Below, in pieces: positions 1 to 7,113 of a DNA stretch of 64,000 nt. The notes under the pieces are model-generated. The model did no database searches, was not told the origin of the DNA, and saw only the letters and a list, made by a program, of their open reading frames with translations. The position numbers and the translations under genes are program-made. The number at the start of each line of letters is the position of its first letter. The first letter of the stretch is position 1. The stretch lies in NCBI GenBank assembly GCA_041739465.1, contig JBGSNX010000056.1, positions 1-64,000 of the forward strand, given 5' to 3'. This DNA is from BOKV01 sp041739465. GTDB lineage: Bacteria; Pseudomonadota; Alphaproteobacteria; Rhizobiales; Rhizobiaceae.

Positions 1-2
1 AG

Positions 3-440
3 ATCGGCGACGTGCTTGTTGCGCAGGGCGATCTGGCCGGTGCGCTGTCGTCCTACGAGGCGGACCTTGCGATTGCGCAGAAGCTTGCGTCAGGCGATGC
101 GTCGAACAGCCAGTGGCAGCGCGACCTTTCGGTGAGCCACAACAAGATCGGCGATGTGCGTGCTGCGCAGGGCGATCTTGAAGGTGCGCTCAAGGCCTTT
201 GAGGACAGCCTTGCGATCCGCGTCAGGCTCGCGGCAAGCGACAAATCCAACAGCGCGTGGCAGCGCGATTTGATCGTCAGCCATGTCAGGCTGTCGGAGG
301 CGAGCGGCGACCCGGTGAAGCATCTGGAACAGGCGCTTGCGATCGCCAGCCGGCTGAAGGAGGATGGTCGCCTTGCGCCGGTGGACGCTTTCATTCCCGG
401 CATGCTGGAAGAGATGCTCAAGGCCGCGCGCGGCGGATAG
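3..440 (+). CDS. TPR-repeat protein, 3' end only
   Basis: The reading frame is open from the window edge, so the start and any N-terminal domain are missing. The visible part holds two copies of an about 50-residue unit with the pattern IGDV..AQGDL.GAL..(Y/F)E..LAI...LA..D.SNS.WQRDL, which is the tetratricopeptide/kinesin-light-chain type helical repeat often seen in alphaproteobacteria. The repeat is strong at DNA level too (period about 150 bp), followed by an irregular 55-residue helical cap ending GRLAPVDAF...LKAARGG. Such repeats mediate protein-protein contacts. In many database proteins they follow a TIR, caspase-like or kinase domain, but nothing here shows what precedes them. The HAD gene starts 37 bases downstream. 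Confidence 0.8.
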   Translation: MGDVLVAQGDLAGALSSYEADLAIAQKLASGDASNSQWQRDLSVSHNKIGDVRAAQGDLEGALKAFEDSLAIRVRLAASDKSNSAWQRDLIVSHVRLSEASGDPVKHLEQALAIASRLKEDGRLAPVDAFIPGMLEEMLKAARGG

Positions 441-477
441 CCTTGCCCCCGGCCCTTTCCCGCGCTACGCCTTTGCC

Positions 478-1173
478 ATGACCCTGACCACCATCGCCTT
501 CGACGCCGACGACACGCTGTGGCACCACGAGCGGCACTACCATTTCACGCAAGGCCGTTTTCGCGACCTGCTGGCCGCCCATGCGGACCCCGACCATCTG
601 ATGGAGCGGCTTACCGAAGCGGAGAAGCGCAACATCGGCCATTACGGCTATGGCGTGAAGGGCTTCACCCTGTCGATGATCGAGACGGCAATTGAAGTGA
701 CCGGCGGCAAGGTGGCGGCTTCGGTGATCGCCGAAATCCTTGACTCGGGCCGCGAACTGCTTGCCCACCCGATCGAGACGCTGCCGGGCGTTGAGGAAAC
801 GCTGGCCGCGCTCAAGGGACATTACCGGCTGATCGTGATCACCAAGGGCGAACTGCTCGACCAGGAGCGCAAGCTCGCCGCCTCCGGGCTCGACCGGCAT
901 TTTGATGCGGTGGAAATTGTTTCGGAAAAGGACCCCGCCACCTACCAGCGCATTTTCAGCCGCCACGGCGATGGCGCTGAGCGCTCAATGATGATCGGCA
1001 ATTCGCTCAAGTCCGACATCATTCCGGCCCTCACCGTCGGAAGCTGGGCTGTACATGTTCCCGCGCAGTACAATTGGTCGCTCGACCATGCCGAGGAGCC
1101 GCAAGGCCATGCGCGCTACAAGCGGGTGGAGAGAATAGGCGAAGTCGCTGCGGTGCTGAAAAACGCGGTTTAG
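478..1173 (+). CDS. HAD-superfamily hydrolase
   Basis: 231-residue haloacid-dehalogenase-fold phosphatase. Motif I is FDADDTLW near residues 6-13 (nucleophile Asp and acid/base Asp), motif II lies in the VITKGE stretch, the Lys of motif III is in SEKDPATY, and motif IV is GNSLKSDI. The helical cap between motifs I and II fits a subclass I, YjjG/phosphoglycolate-phosphatase-like enzyme; the substrate cannot be told. The open frame extends upstream to 364 but would then overlap the TPR gene, and the family begins at the beta strand TTIAFDADDT, so I chose ATG 478. Its stop overlaps the convergent patatin gene by 4 bases. Confidence 0.85.
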   Translation: MTLTTIAFDADDTLWHHERHYHFTQGRFRDLLAAHADPDHLMERLTEAEKRNIGHYGYGVKGFTLSMIETAIEVTGGKVAASVIAEILDSGRELLAHPIETLPGVEETLAALKGHYRLIVITKGELLDQERKLAASGLDRHFDAVEIVSEKDPATYQRIFSRHGDGAERSMMIGNSLKSDIIPALTVGSWAVHVPAQYNWSLDHAEEPQGHARYKRVERIGEVAAVLKNAV

Positions 1174-2318
1174 TTCGCCGCAAGCTTCTCAAATCGTGTG
1201 ATCTTCGGCGGCTCCTGCAGCCAAGCCTCATGGCCCTTGCTGCCATCGGCAAAACCGGCCTGGTACAATTCGACCATCCGCTTCGTTTCGAAGTTGAGAC
1301 CTTCATTGGCCAGCGGAATGGAGTCAGGTATCTGCGTCATGCGGAATTTTGCGCCCACATTGCGGGCAAGCACATAGTCACGGTACAGCGTTTCGTCCTG
1401 CAAGACGCGCATCAGTTCGACGATGGATTTTTGCGCGATGCTGGCCAGATTGGCTTTCACAGGCACCGATGAATTGAGCTTCGAGGTGTTGCCGTTGATG
1501 ATCATGAACAGCTGCTTTGGCATCTTGGTATCGGGAAACATGAAGCCCGAAACCAGGATCGGTGCCTTCACCCCGCCATCCACATGCGCCTGGCGAAGCT
1601 GGATGCCGCGCTGTGGCTTGATGTAAACAGGCGGGAAATAGGCTGGCACGGCGGCCGAAGCGCGCAATACCTTCTGGAAATGCTGCACACTGTCGGTGCG
1701 CGAACCGGTGGCTATTTCGCCCATGTCCCAGACGACCAGATCGCCAGCATCAAGATTGGTTGTCGCAACATAGAGGCGACGGCCTTTCATGTGTTCGGCA
1801 GCGATCGCGCTCAGGACACTGGGAGTAATGAACGCCTCGATCTGTTCCTTCAGCGGCTCGTTGTCATAGAGCGAGTCGCCCAGGACACCGCTCAGGCCCC
1901 TCTTCTTGTAGATCTTGTCATTGGTCTGCGTGGTGTAGAAGCGCTCGAGTTCGCCGTCATATTGCGGCCCCAGAAACGCAAGCACCGCCATCAACGCGCC
2001 AGTTGAAACACCGGTTACAACGTCAAACATCGGGCGCTGGCCGCTGCGGCTCCAGCCATTGATTACACCCGCACCATAGGCACCATCCGCACCACCGGCG
2101 GAAAATGCGGCAACGGTGTGGATACCGTCATCGGCGGCAGGTATCGCGGGAACGCCAGTCTTTGCCAGCAACTGCTCGGCTGTCGCATTGGGATCGACCG
2201 CTTCCATCGGCTGCAGGGTGCGGATCGCCGCATTCTCCTGCGGACGCGCAACGCAACCGGCGGCAATTACAGCCACCAATACAATCACGATTGCATGTTG
2301 CAAAACCCGCATCTTCAA
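1170..2318 (-). CDS. patatin-like phospholipase, lipoprotein
   Basis: 382 residues. The N-terminus is a lipoprotein signal with hydrophobic core and lipobox AAGC (Cys22), so the protein is probably anchored in the inner or outer membrane. The patatin domain follows: glycine-rich oxyanion stretch SAGGADGAYGAGV near residue 73, nucleophile elbow GVSTG, and DGGVKAP supplying the catalytic Asp of the Ser-Asp dyad. The expected activity is acyl-ester hydrolysis of lipids. It stands alone and converges on the HAD gene. Alphaproteobacterial lipoprotein patatins are common and mostly uncharacterised, so the lipid substrate is unknown. Confidence 0.85.
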   Translation of the reverse strand: MKMRVLQHAIVIVLVAVIAAGCVARPQENAAIRTLQPMEAVDPNATAEQLLAKTGVPAIPAADDGIHTVAAFSAGGADGAYGAGVINGWSRSGQRPMFDVVTGVSTGALMAVLAFLGPQYDGELERFYTTQTNDKIYKKRGLSGVLGDSLYDNEPLKEQIEAFITPSVLSAIAAEHMKGRRLYVATTNLDAGDLVVWDMGEIATGSRTDSVQHFQKVLRASAAVPAYFPPVYIKPQRGIQLRQAHVDGGVKAPILVSGFMFPDTKMPKQLFMIINGNTSKLNSSVPVKANLASIAQKSIVELMRVLQDETLYRDYVLARNVGAKFRMTQIPDSIPLANEGLNFETKRMVELYQAGFADGSKGHEAWLQEPPKITRFEKLAAN

Positions 2319-2601
2319 GCCTGACCTGCCCCGCCGGATTGTTCCCGCTCTTTGACAGCCACTTTACACCCAGTTTGTTAATATCCAAGCCGCGGCCTTG
2401 CCTTTGTTAATGTTTGGTTAACCACGTTGCACAGTGGCAACAACCGCAGAATTCGACGCGCATCAGGACGGGACAGACACCGCATTTGACGCAAGCTTGA
2501 ACTTCGCCATCATGGCCTCGTTTCAAGGCGCGATTGACAAGCATCGCGCCGGACTTCAATCCTGTGGACCTGAAATCAGACCGGTATTTTTGCGAGGTTT
2601 A

Positions 2602-3072
2602 ATGGCTTTCCGCTTCTATGAGGATTTTGTTGTAGGCGAATCCATTGACCTGGGGAAAAGGTCAGTCTCTGCCGAAGAGATCATTGAATTTGCAACGGAA
2701 TTTGACCCAGCACCGTTCCACCTGAGCCATGAGGGCGGCAAGAATTCCATGCTGGGCGCGCTGTCGGCTTCCGGTTGGCAAACATGTTCAATGCTGATGG
2801 CAATGATGTGCGAAGCCTTCTTGCTGGAAAGCTCCAGCCAGGGCGGAAACAATGTTGAAGAGTGCCGCTGGCTGGCACCGGTTCATGCTGATGACGTGCT
2901 GTCGGGGCACATCACCGTGCTTTCCAAACGGCTTTCCGCCAGCCGGGCAGGCCTTGGAATTGTGTCGGTGAAAAGCGAGCTTTTTAAGCAGTCTGGCGTT
3001 GCCGTGTTAACCCTTTCCAACGCCATCATGATGCGCACGCGTGATCATGGGCAAACGGAGCAGCACTCATGA
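2602..3072 (+). CDS. MaoC-like hot-dog protein 1
   Basis: 156 residues with a single hot-dog fold of the MaoC/R-hydratase type: an N-terminal strand FYEDFVVGESIDLG, then FDPAPFHLS with the Asp/His pair of the hydratase motif, then ALSASGWQTCSM. The usual ASGWHT is ASGWQT here. The frame is open from GTG 2434, but the family starts at MAFRFYEDF and a GAGG sits just before ATG 2602, so the shorter start is chosen. It overlaps the next MaoC gene by ATGA, which suggests a heteromeric (R)-enoyl-CoA hydratase or a thioester-binding pair. The substrate is unknown. Confidence 0.78.
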   Translation: MAFRFYEDFVVGESIDLGKRSVSAEEIIEFATEFDPAPFHLSHEGGKNSMLGALSASGWQTCSMLMAMMCEAFLLESSSQGGNNVEECRWLAPVHADDVLSGHITVLSKRLSASRAGLGIVSVKSELFKQSGVAVLTLSNAIMMRTRDHGQTEQHS

Positions 3073-3542
3073 AGCTGCCGCCATTCATGCACGAGGGCAA
3101 CACAGTCGAGATCGGCTCGCATGTTTTCGAGGAAGCCGACATCATTCGCTTTGCCCGCAAAAACGATCCGCAACCCTTTCACCTCGACCCGCAAGCTGCG
3201 CGGGAAAGCCTTTTTGGTGGGCATTGCGCTTCCGGATGGCACACTGCCAGTGTCTGGATGCGCAAGCAGCGCGATGCCTCCGCAATCATGATGGAAGAGT
3301 TGGACCGGCAGGGATTTGCAAAAGTTGAATACGGCCCGTCGGGAGGCTTTCAAAACCTCAAATGGCCACGTCCGGTTTTTGCCGGTGACACCGTCACATA
3401 CTTTAACACCACCTTGGCTTGCCGCCCTTCGGCATCGAGGCCAGGCTGGTTCGTTCTTTCTGGACGCAATGGCGGCAACAACCAGCACGGCCAGGAAGTG
3501 CTTTCTTTCCAGAGCATGGTGCTGCTTCGATATCCGGCGTGA
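3069..3542 (+). CDS. MaoC-like hot-dog protein 2
   Basis: 157 residues, again one MaoC-type hot-dog domain, with NDPQPFHLD and FGGHCASGWHTA carrying the intact hydratase Asp, His and Ser/Gly loop. This copy therefore looks catalytic, while its upstream partner deviates at the ASGW(H) position. Translation is coupled to the preceding gene (ATGA overlap at 3069), and a GGAG lies 8 bases upstream. The likely role is hydration of a 2-enoyl-CoA or a related thioester. It is followed after about 100 bases by the one-carbon block, with no obvious metabolic link. Confidence 0.8.
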   Translation: MKLPPFMHEGNTVEIGSHVFEEADIIRFARKNDPQPFHLDPQAARESLFGGHCASGWHTASVWMRKQRDASAIMMEELDRQGFAKVEYGPSGGFQNLKWPRPVFAGDTVTYFNTTLACRPSASRPGWFVLSGRNGGNNQHGQEVLSFQSMVLLRYPA

Positions 3543-3641
3543 ACGCGCCGTCGCTTTTGTCCACTCGCCTGTCGCGCGCGGCGTAGCAGTTGAGCGCGAT
3601 TGCGAACAATGTCGCTCGCAGAACAGGCTTGGAGATCGAAC

Positions 3642-3944
3642 TTGGCACAGCTCATCATTGTATATTGGCGCGACATCCCTGCGCAGGTGATTGTCAAGGC
3701 AGGCCGCACGAACGCCAAACGTGAATTGCCGCTGCGTTTTACCGAGGCAATCGACATGGCAGCAATGCGCTCTGGCGCTGCCGAAACAGATGCCTACCTT
3801 GCTGAATGGAGACGTGCTGACCCGGTTGAAGTTGGTTCCGACCTGGAACACGAAGCACAGTCTGCAATGGCGCGGATAGAGGCCGAGTATCCACAGGACC
3901 GGCTGGTCGCGCTGGCCAAAGCCGGAGGCCGTGCCGATGCTTGA
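3642..3944 (+). CDS. small conserved protein beside the MetV/MetF genes
   Basis: 100 residues beginning LAQLIIVYWRDIPAQVIVKAGR. From memory, this family is labelled 'virulence factor' in databases, although it regularly sits beside methylenetetrahydrofolate reductase and corrinoid methyltransferase genes in rhizobia. I know of no established biochemical role. I chose TTG 3642 because GGAG lies 7 bases upstream and family members start at this strand; ATG 3609 and TTG 3600 are in-frame alternatives without a good ribosome site. The stop overlaps the start of the MetV-like gene (3937), so the two are probably co-translated. The context suggests an accessory role in one-carbon metabolism. Confidence 0.7.
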   Translation: MAQLIIVYWRDIPAQVIVKAGRTNAKRELPLRFTEAIDMAAMRSGAAETDAYLAEWRRADPVEVGSDLEHEAQSAMARIEAEYPQDRLVALAKAGGRADA

Positions 3945-4506
3945 CAAGCCTTCTGCCGGGCCAATGCCGGTTCCGGCAAAGAAACCTGCGCCCGCAAAGC
4001 CAGCTGTCGGCCCGGTGCAGTTTGCAGCGGATGGAAGAATGCGCCGCAGCTTCACGGTCAAATACTGGTCGATCCGCAATTCAAGGATGCTCGAAGCCTT
4101 CTACAATCTGTTTGAAAAAATCCTGGTGCTGAAAGCCCCGGTCTATCGCTGGATCGGTTACGAGCGGCTGGAGCGGCCGGCGGCCGCCGTCGAGAGAGCG
4201 GTCAAGGGCTTCCTGTTCGACTGCCGCATGTGCGGCAAGTGCGCACTCTCTTCGACCGGCATGTCCTGCCCGATGAACTGCCCCAAGCAATTGCGCAACG
4301 GGCCATGCGGCGGCGTTCGCGCCAATGGAAATTGCGAAGTCATCCCCGACATGCCTTGCGTCTGGGTCAAGGCATGGGAAGGCTCGCGCAACATGGTCAA
4401 TGGCGACGCCATCCTTGACGTCCAGCAACCGGTGGACCAGTCGCTGCGGGAAACCTCCACATGGATGCGGGTATCGCGCGAGAAATCCGGCGGAGTTACA
4501 AAATGA
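3937..4506 (+). CDS. MetV-like protein (MTHFR C-terminal domain family)
   Basis: 189 residues. After a Pro/Ala/Lys-rich N-terminus comes the cysteine-rich domain found as a separate small subunit of some methylenetetrahydrofolate reductases (MetV of acetogens). Cysteines are at about residues 96, 99, 102, 111, 115, 124, 133 and 141, in the spacing DCRMCGKC, SCPMNC, GPCGG, GNC, MPC, suited to Fe-S cluster or zinc binding. The start is ATG 3937, 8 bases after a GGAGG. The gene overlaps the 100-residue gene in front and metF behind (ATGA). It probably forms a complex with the adjacent MetF and passes electrons to or from its flavin; that is inference. Confidence 0.8.
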   Translation: MLDKPSAGPMPVPAKKPAPAKPAVGPVQFAADGRMRRSFTVKYWSIRNSRMLEAFYNLFEKILVLKAPVYRWIGYERLERPAAAVERAVKGFLFDCRMCGKCALSSTGMSCPMNCPKQLRNGPCGGVRANGNCEVIPDMPCVWVKAWEGSRNMVNGDAILDVQQPVDQSLRETSTWMRVSREKSGGVTK

Positions 4507-5594
4507 GCGTGGATATCAATCCGATCGATCCGGGCCTGCCGCTGGATCCCCTGCCCGGCCATTCTTCGCGGGGCAGACTTGAGCGCGTTCTTCGGCGCGG
4601 CGAATTTGCCGTAACTGCCGAACTCAATCCGCCCGACAGCGCCGACCCGAACGAGGTCTATGAACGGGCGAGGATTTTCGACGGATGGGTCGACGGGATC
4701 AACGCAGTCGACGCATCAGGTGCCAATTGCCACATGTCATCGGTGGGGATTTGCGCTTTGCTGACCCGCATGGGCTACGCACCAATCATGCAGATTTCGT
4801 GCCGCGACAAGAACCGCATTGCCATTCAGGGTGACGTGCTGGGCGCATCTGCCATGGGCGTTCAAAACATCCTTTGCCTGACCGGCGATGGCGTGCAGGC
4901 CGGTGATCAACCTGGTGCCAAACCGGTTTTTGATCTCGATTCAATGTCATTGCTTGAAACCATCAAGATCATGCGCGACGAGGCGAAATTCCTTTCGGGT
5001 CGCAAGCTGACAACCCCGCCGCCGGTTTTTCTTGGCGCGGCGATCAATCCGTTTGTTCCCCCGTTTGATTTTCGCGCCATCCATTTCGGCAAGAAAATCC
5101 GGGCGGGTGCGCAGTTCGTGCAAAGCCAGTATTGCTACGATGTCCCGCTGTTTCGTGAATTCATGAAGCGCGTTCGCGACATGGGCCTGCACGAGCAGTG
5201 CTACATTCTGGTTGGCGTGGGTCCGCTGGCTTCCGGCCGCACGGCGCGCTGGATGCGCTCCAATGTGCCTGGCATCCACATTCCTGATGCAATCATCGCC
5301 CGGCTTGAAGGCGCAGCAGACCAGAAAGCCGAAGGCAAGAGGCTGTGCATCGACATCATCAACGAAGTGAAGGAAATCGCCGGCGTCCACGGTGTCCATG
5401 TTATGGCTTACCGGCAGGAAGAGTATGTGGCGGAAATTGTCGCGGAATCAGGCGTGCTCAAAGGCAGACGTCCATGGCAGCGCGAAGCACGGCAGGACGA
5501 GGCACAAATCGTCGAGCGGCTTGATCACCTCTTGCACCGCGACGCGATATCCCCGCAGGAACAGGCAGAAAAGGCGGTCACGAACGCATCGTGA
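4503..5594 (+). CDS. metF: methylenetetrahydrofolate reductase
   Basis: 363 residues, a TIM-barrel FAD enzyme converting 5,10-methylene-THF to 5-methyl-THF (or the reverse). Recognisable stretches are the first barrel strand FAVTAELNPPDSADP, MQISCRDKNR, NILCLTGDG, FVQSQYCYD and ILVGVGPLASG. It is longer than the E. coli enzyme (about 296) by an N-terminal 30 residues and a C-terminal tail after HVMAYRQEEYV. ATG 4503 overlaps the MetV-like stop (ATGA) with GGAG 7 bases upstream, so the two are coupled. With the methyl-THF:corrinoid methyltransferase downstream, the enzyme may work oxidatively, removing methyl groups that arrive on THF. Confidence 0.85.
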   Translation: MSVDINPIDPGLPLDPLPGHSSRGRLERVLRRGEFAVTAELNPPDSADPNEVYERARIFDGWVDGINAVDASGANCHMSSVGICALLTRMGYAPIMQISCRDKNRIAIQGDVLGASAMGVQNILCLTGDGVQAGDQPGAKPVFDLDSMSLLETIKIMRDEAKFLSGRKLTTPPPVFLGAAINPFVPPFDFRAIHFGKKIRAGAQFVQSQYCYDVPLFREFMKRVRDMGLHEQCYILVGVGPLASGRTARWMRSNVPGIHIPDAIIARLEGAADQKAEGKRLCIDIINEVKEIAGVHGVHVMAYRQEEYVAEIVAESGVLKGRRPWQREARQDEAQIVERLDHLLHRDAISPQEQAEKAVTNAS

Positions 5595-5621
5595 CGGAGC
5601 GCTTGCAGCCATCCATATAAA

Positions 5622-5643
5622 GATATAAAGAATTCTTTATATC
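5622..5643. promoter_or_regulatory. 22-bp perfect palindrome before the methyltransferase operon
   Basis: Half-sites GATATAAAGAA and TTCTTTATATC form a perfect 22-bp palindrome with no spacer, in the 77-base gap between metF and the methyltransferase gene. A further ATATAAAG lies directly upstream (5616-5623), so the left half is partly duplicated. AT-rich ATAAAG...CTTTAT palindromes resemble operators I recall for SahR, the ArsR-family sensor of S-adenosylhomocysteine that controls methionine-cycle genes in Proteobacteria. The match is from memory, not a search. It could also act as an mRNA hairpin. Confidence 0.65.
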
Positions 5644-5671
5644 CAAGAAACGCAGATCTGGAGAGCATTAA

Positions 5672-6760
5672 ATGACCCACACGATTGTTGCCTCGGCCAC
5701 CCGCGAGGTCATCATTGGTTTTGACCAGCCATTCTGCGTCATCGGCGAGCGGATAAATCCAACCGGCCGCAAGATCTTGAACGAAGAACTGGAGCGCGGC
5801 GACTTTTCACGCGTTCAGGCCGACGCCATAGCGCAGGTCGAGGCGGGCGCTACCGTGCTGGACATCAATTCTGGTGCAGTCTTTTCCGGCAAGATGGCCG
5901 CTGATCCGCGCTATGCCGACAACAATTTCGTCGAGCCGATGCTGATGCCGCAGCTCATCGAAATGGTGCAGGCGGTTACCGATGCGCCTTTGTGCATTGA
6001 TTCTTCGGTGCCCGGCGCGCTTGAGGCCGGTCTCAAAGCAGCCAAAGGCCGTCCACTGCTCAATTCCGTCACCGGCGAAGAAGAACGGTTGGAAAGGGTT
6101 CTGCCGCTCGTCAAGAAATACAACGTGCCGGTCGTAGCCATTTCGAACGACGACACCGGCATCTCCGAAGACCCGGACGTGCGCTTTGCCGTTGCCAAAA
6201 AAATCGTCCAGCGTGCCGCCGATTTCGGAATTCCGCCGCATGACATCATTGTCGATCCGCTGGTCATGCCGATCGGTGCAATGTCCACCGCCGGCCAGCA
6301 GGTATTTGCGCTGGTACGCCGCTTGCGCGAAGAGCTTGGCGTCAATACCACTTGCGGGGCTTCCAACATTTCCTTTGGCCTGCCAAACCGCCATGGCATC
6401 AACAATGCCTTCCTTCCGATGGCATTTGCTGCCGGAATGACCAGCGCGATCATGAACCCGGTCGCCCTCCCCGTCGGACCAAAAAAGATTGCCGAAAAGA
6501 AGGCCGAGATCGAGGCCGCAGGCATCATTCTTCCAGCCGACATTGACGATGAGACCTTCGTGAAGCTGTTCGGACTTGGCTCCACCAAGTCACGTTCGGG
6601 CAAGGAGATGGAAGCCATACGTGCTGCCAACTACTTGCTGAACCAAGACGCGGGCGGATCGGCCTGGATCGCCTTCAACCGCGATCCGGACGCCGCACCT
6701 GCAGGCGCTCGGGGCCGTAGGGGCGCAGGTGGCCGTGTGAGCCGCTCTGGCCGGGAATGA
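5672..6760 (+). CDS. methyltetrahydrofolate:corrinoid methyltransferase
   Basis: 362 residues with a pterin-binding (dihydropteroate-synthase-like) TIM barrel. VIGERINPTGRK at residues 23-33, VLDINSGAV, CIDSSVPGAL, LLNSVTGEEER, VAISNDDTGI and TCGASNISFGLP are the typical strands and N-rich loops that bind methyl-THF. The family (AcsE/MtgA/MtvA-like) moves methyl groups between a corrinoid protein and THF. GGAGAG lies 7 bases before ATG 5672. The C-terminus ends in a Gly/Arg-rich tail of about 20 residues. It overlaps the next gene by ATGA. No corrinoid carrier or MttB-type methyltransferase is in the window, so the methyl donor is unknown. Confidence 0.87.
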   Translation: MTHTIVASATREVIIGFDQPFCVIGERINPTGRKILNEELERGDFSRVQADAIAQVEAGATVLDINSGAVFSGKMAADPRYADNNFVEPMLMPQLIEMVQAVTDAPLCIDSSVPGALEAGLKAAKGRPLLNSVTGEEERLERVLPLVKKYNVPVVAISNDDTGISEDPDVRFAVAKKIVQRAADFGIPPHDIIVDPLVMPIGAMSTAGQQVFALVRRLREELGVNTTCGASNISFGLPNRHGINNAFLPMAFAAGMTSAIMNPVALPVGPKKIAEKKAEIEAAGIILPADIDDETFVKLFGLGSTKSRSGKEMEAIRAANYLLNQDAGGSAWIAFNRDPDAAPAGARGRRGAGGRVSRSGRE

Positions 6761-7113
6761 CCGTGGCACGCAAGAAAAAACCATCCAAAAAGCTGGACAC
6801 TGCATCCTCTCAGGCCAGTGACATCATGGCCATGAGCCCGTTTGTCATGGGGTCGCGGCTTGCTGGCATGTCAGGGAAAACGCCTCTTGGCGCTGCATCC
6901 GACATGCACGGCTTTGCCATGGAAAAATCCATGACGGCGCTGGAATCGGGCACTGCCCTGTGGATGGAAATGGCTCGGCTTTCGATGAATGCCGGATTTG
7001 GAAATCCTTCAACGCCTGAAAACGCTGCAAAGCAACTTGTTGCGGCAGCCCTCAAGCCCGTCGCCCGCAGGGTGCGAGAAAACCACGCCGCAAAGACCGG
7101 AAAGACCAAATGA
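6757..7113 (+). CDS. unknown small protein between methyltransferase and reactivase genes
   Basis: 118 residues, not recognised. It starts with a basic stretch (VARKKKPSKKLD), continues with a Met-rich segment (DIMAMSPFVMGSRLAGM) and an amphipathic helical region (SMTALESGTALWMEMARLSM), and ends basic again. There is no signal peptide and no cysteine. It is ATGA-coupled on both sides (6757 and 7110), so it is clearly translated with the methyltransferase and the corrinoid reactivase and should serve the same system, perhaps as an adaptor. The helical, Met/Ala-rich middle recalls phasin-like proteins only loosely. Confidence 0.7.
   Translation: MTVARKKKPSKKLDTASSQASDIMAMSPFVMGSRLAGMSGKTPLGAASDMHGFAMEKSMTALESGTALWMEMARLSMNAGFGNPSTPENAAKQLVAAALKPVARRVRENHAAKTGKTK

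Noticed and set aside
2434..2601. N-terminal extension of MaoC protein 1
   Set aside because: The extra 56 residues have no family match, and GAGG lies right before ATG 2602.
3045..4079. 344-residue minus-strand ORF
   Set aside because: Antisense to the MaoC, small conserved and MetV-like genes; low-complexity translation and no ribosome site.
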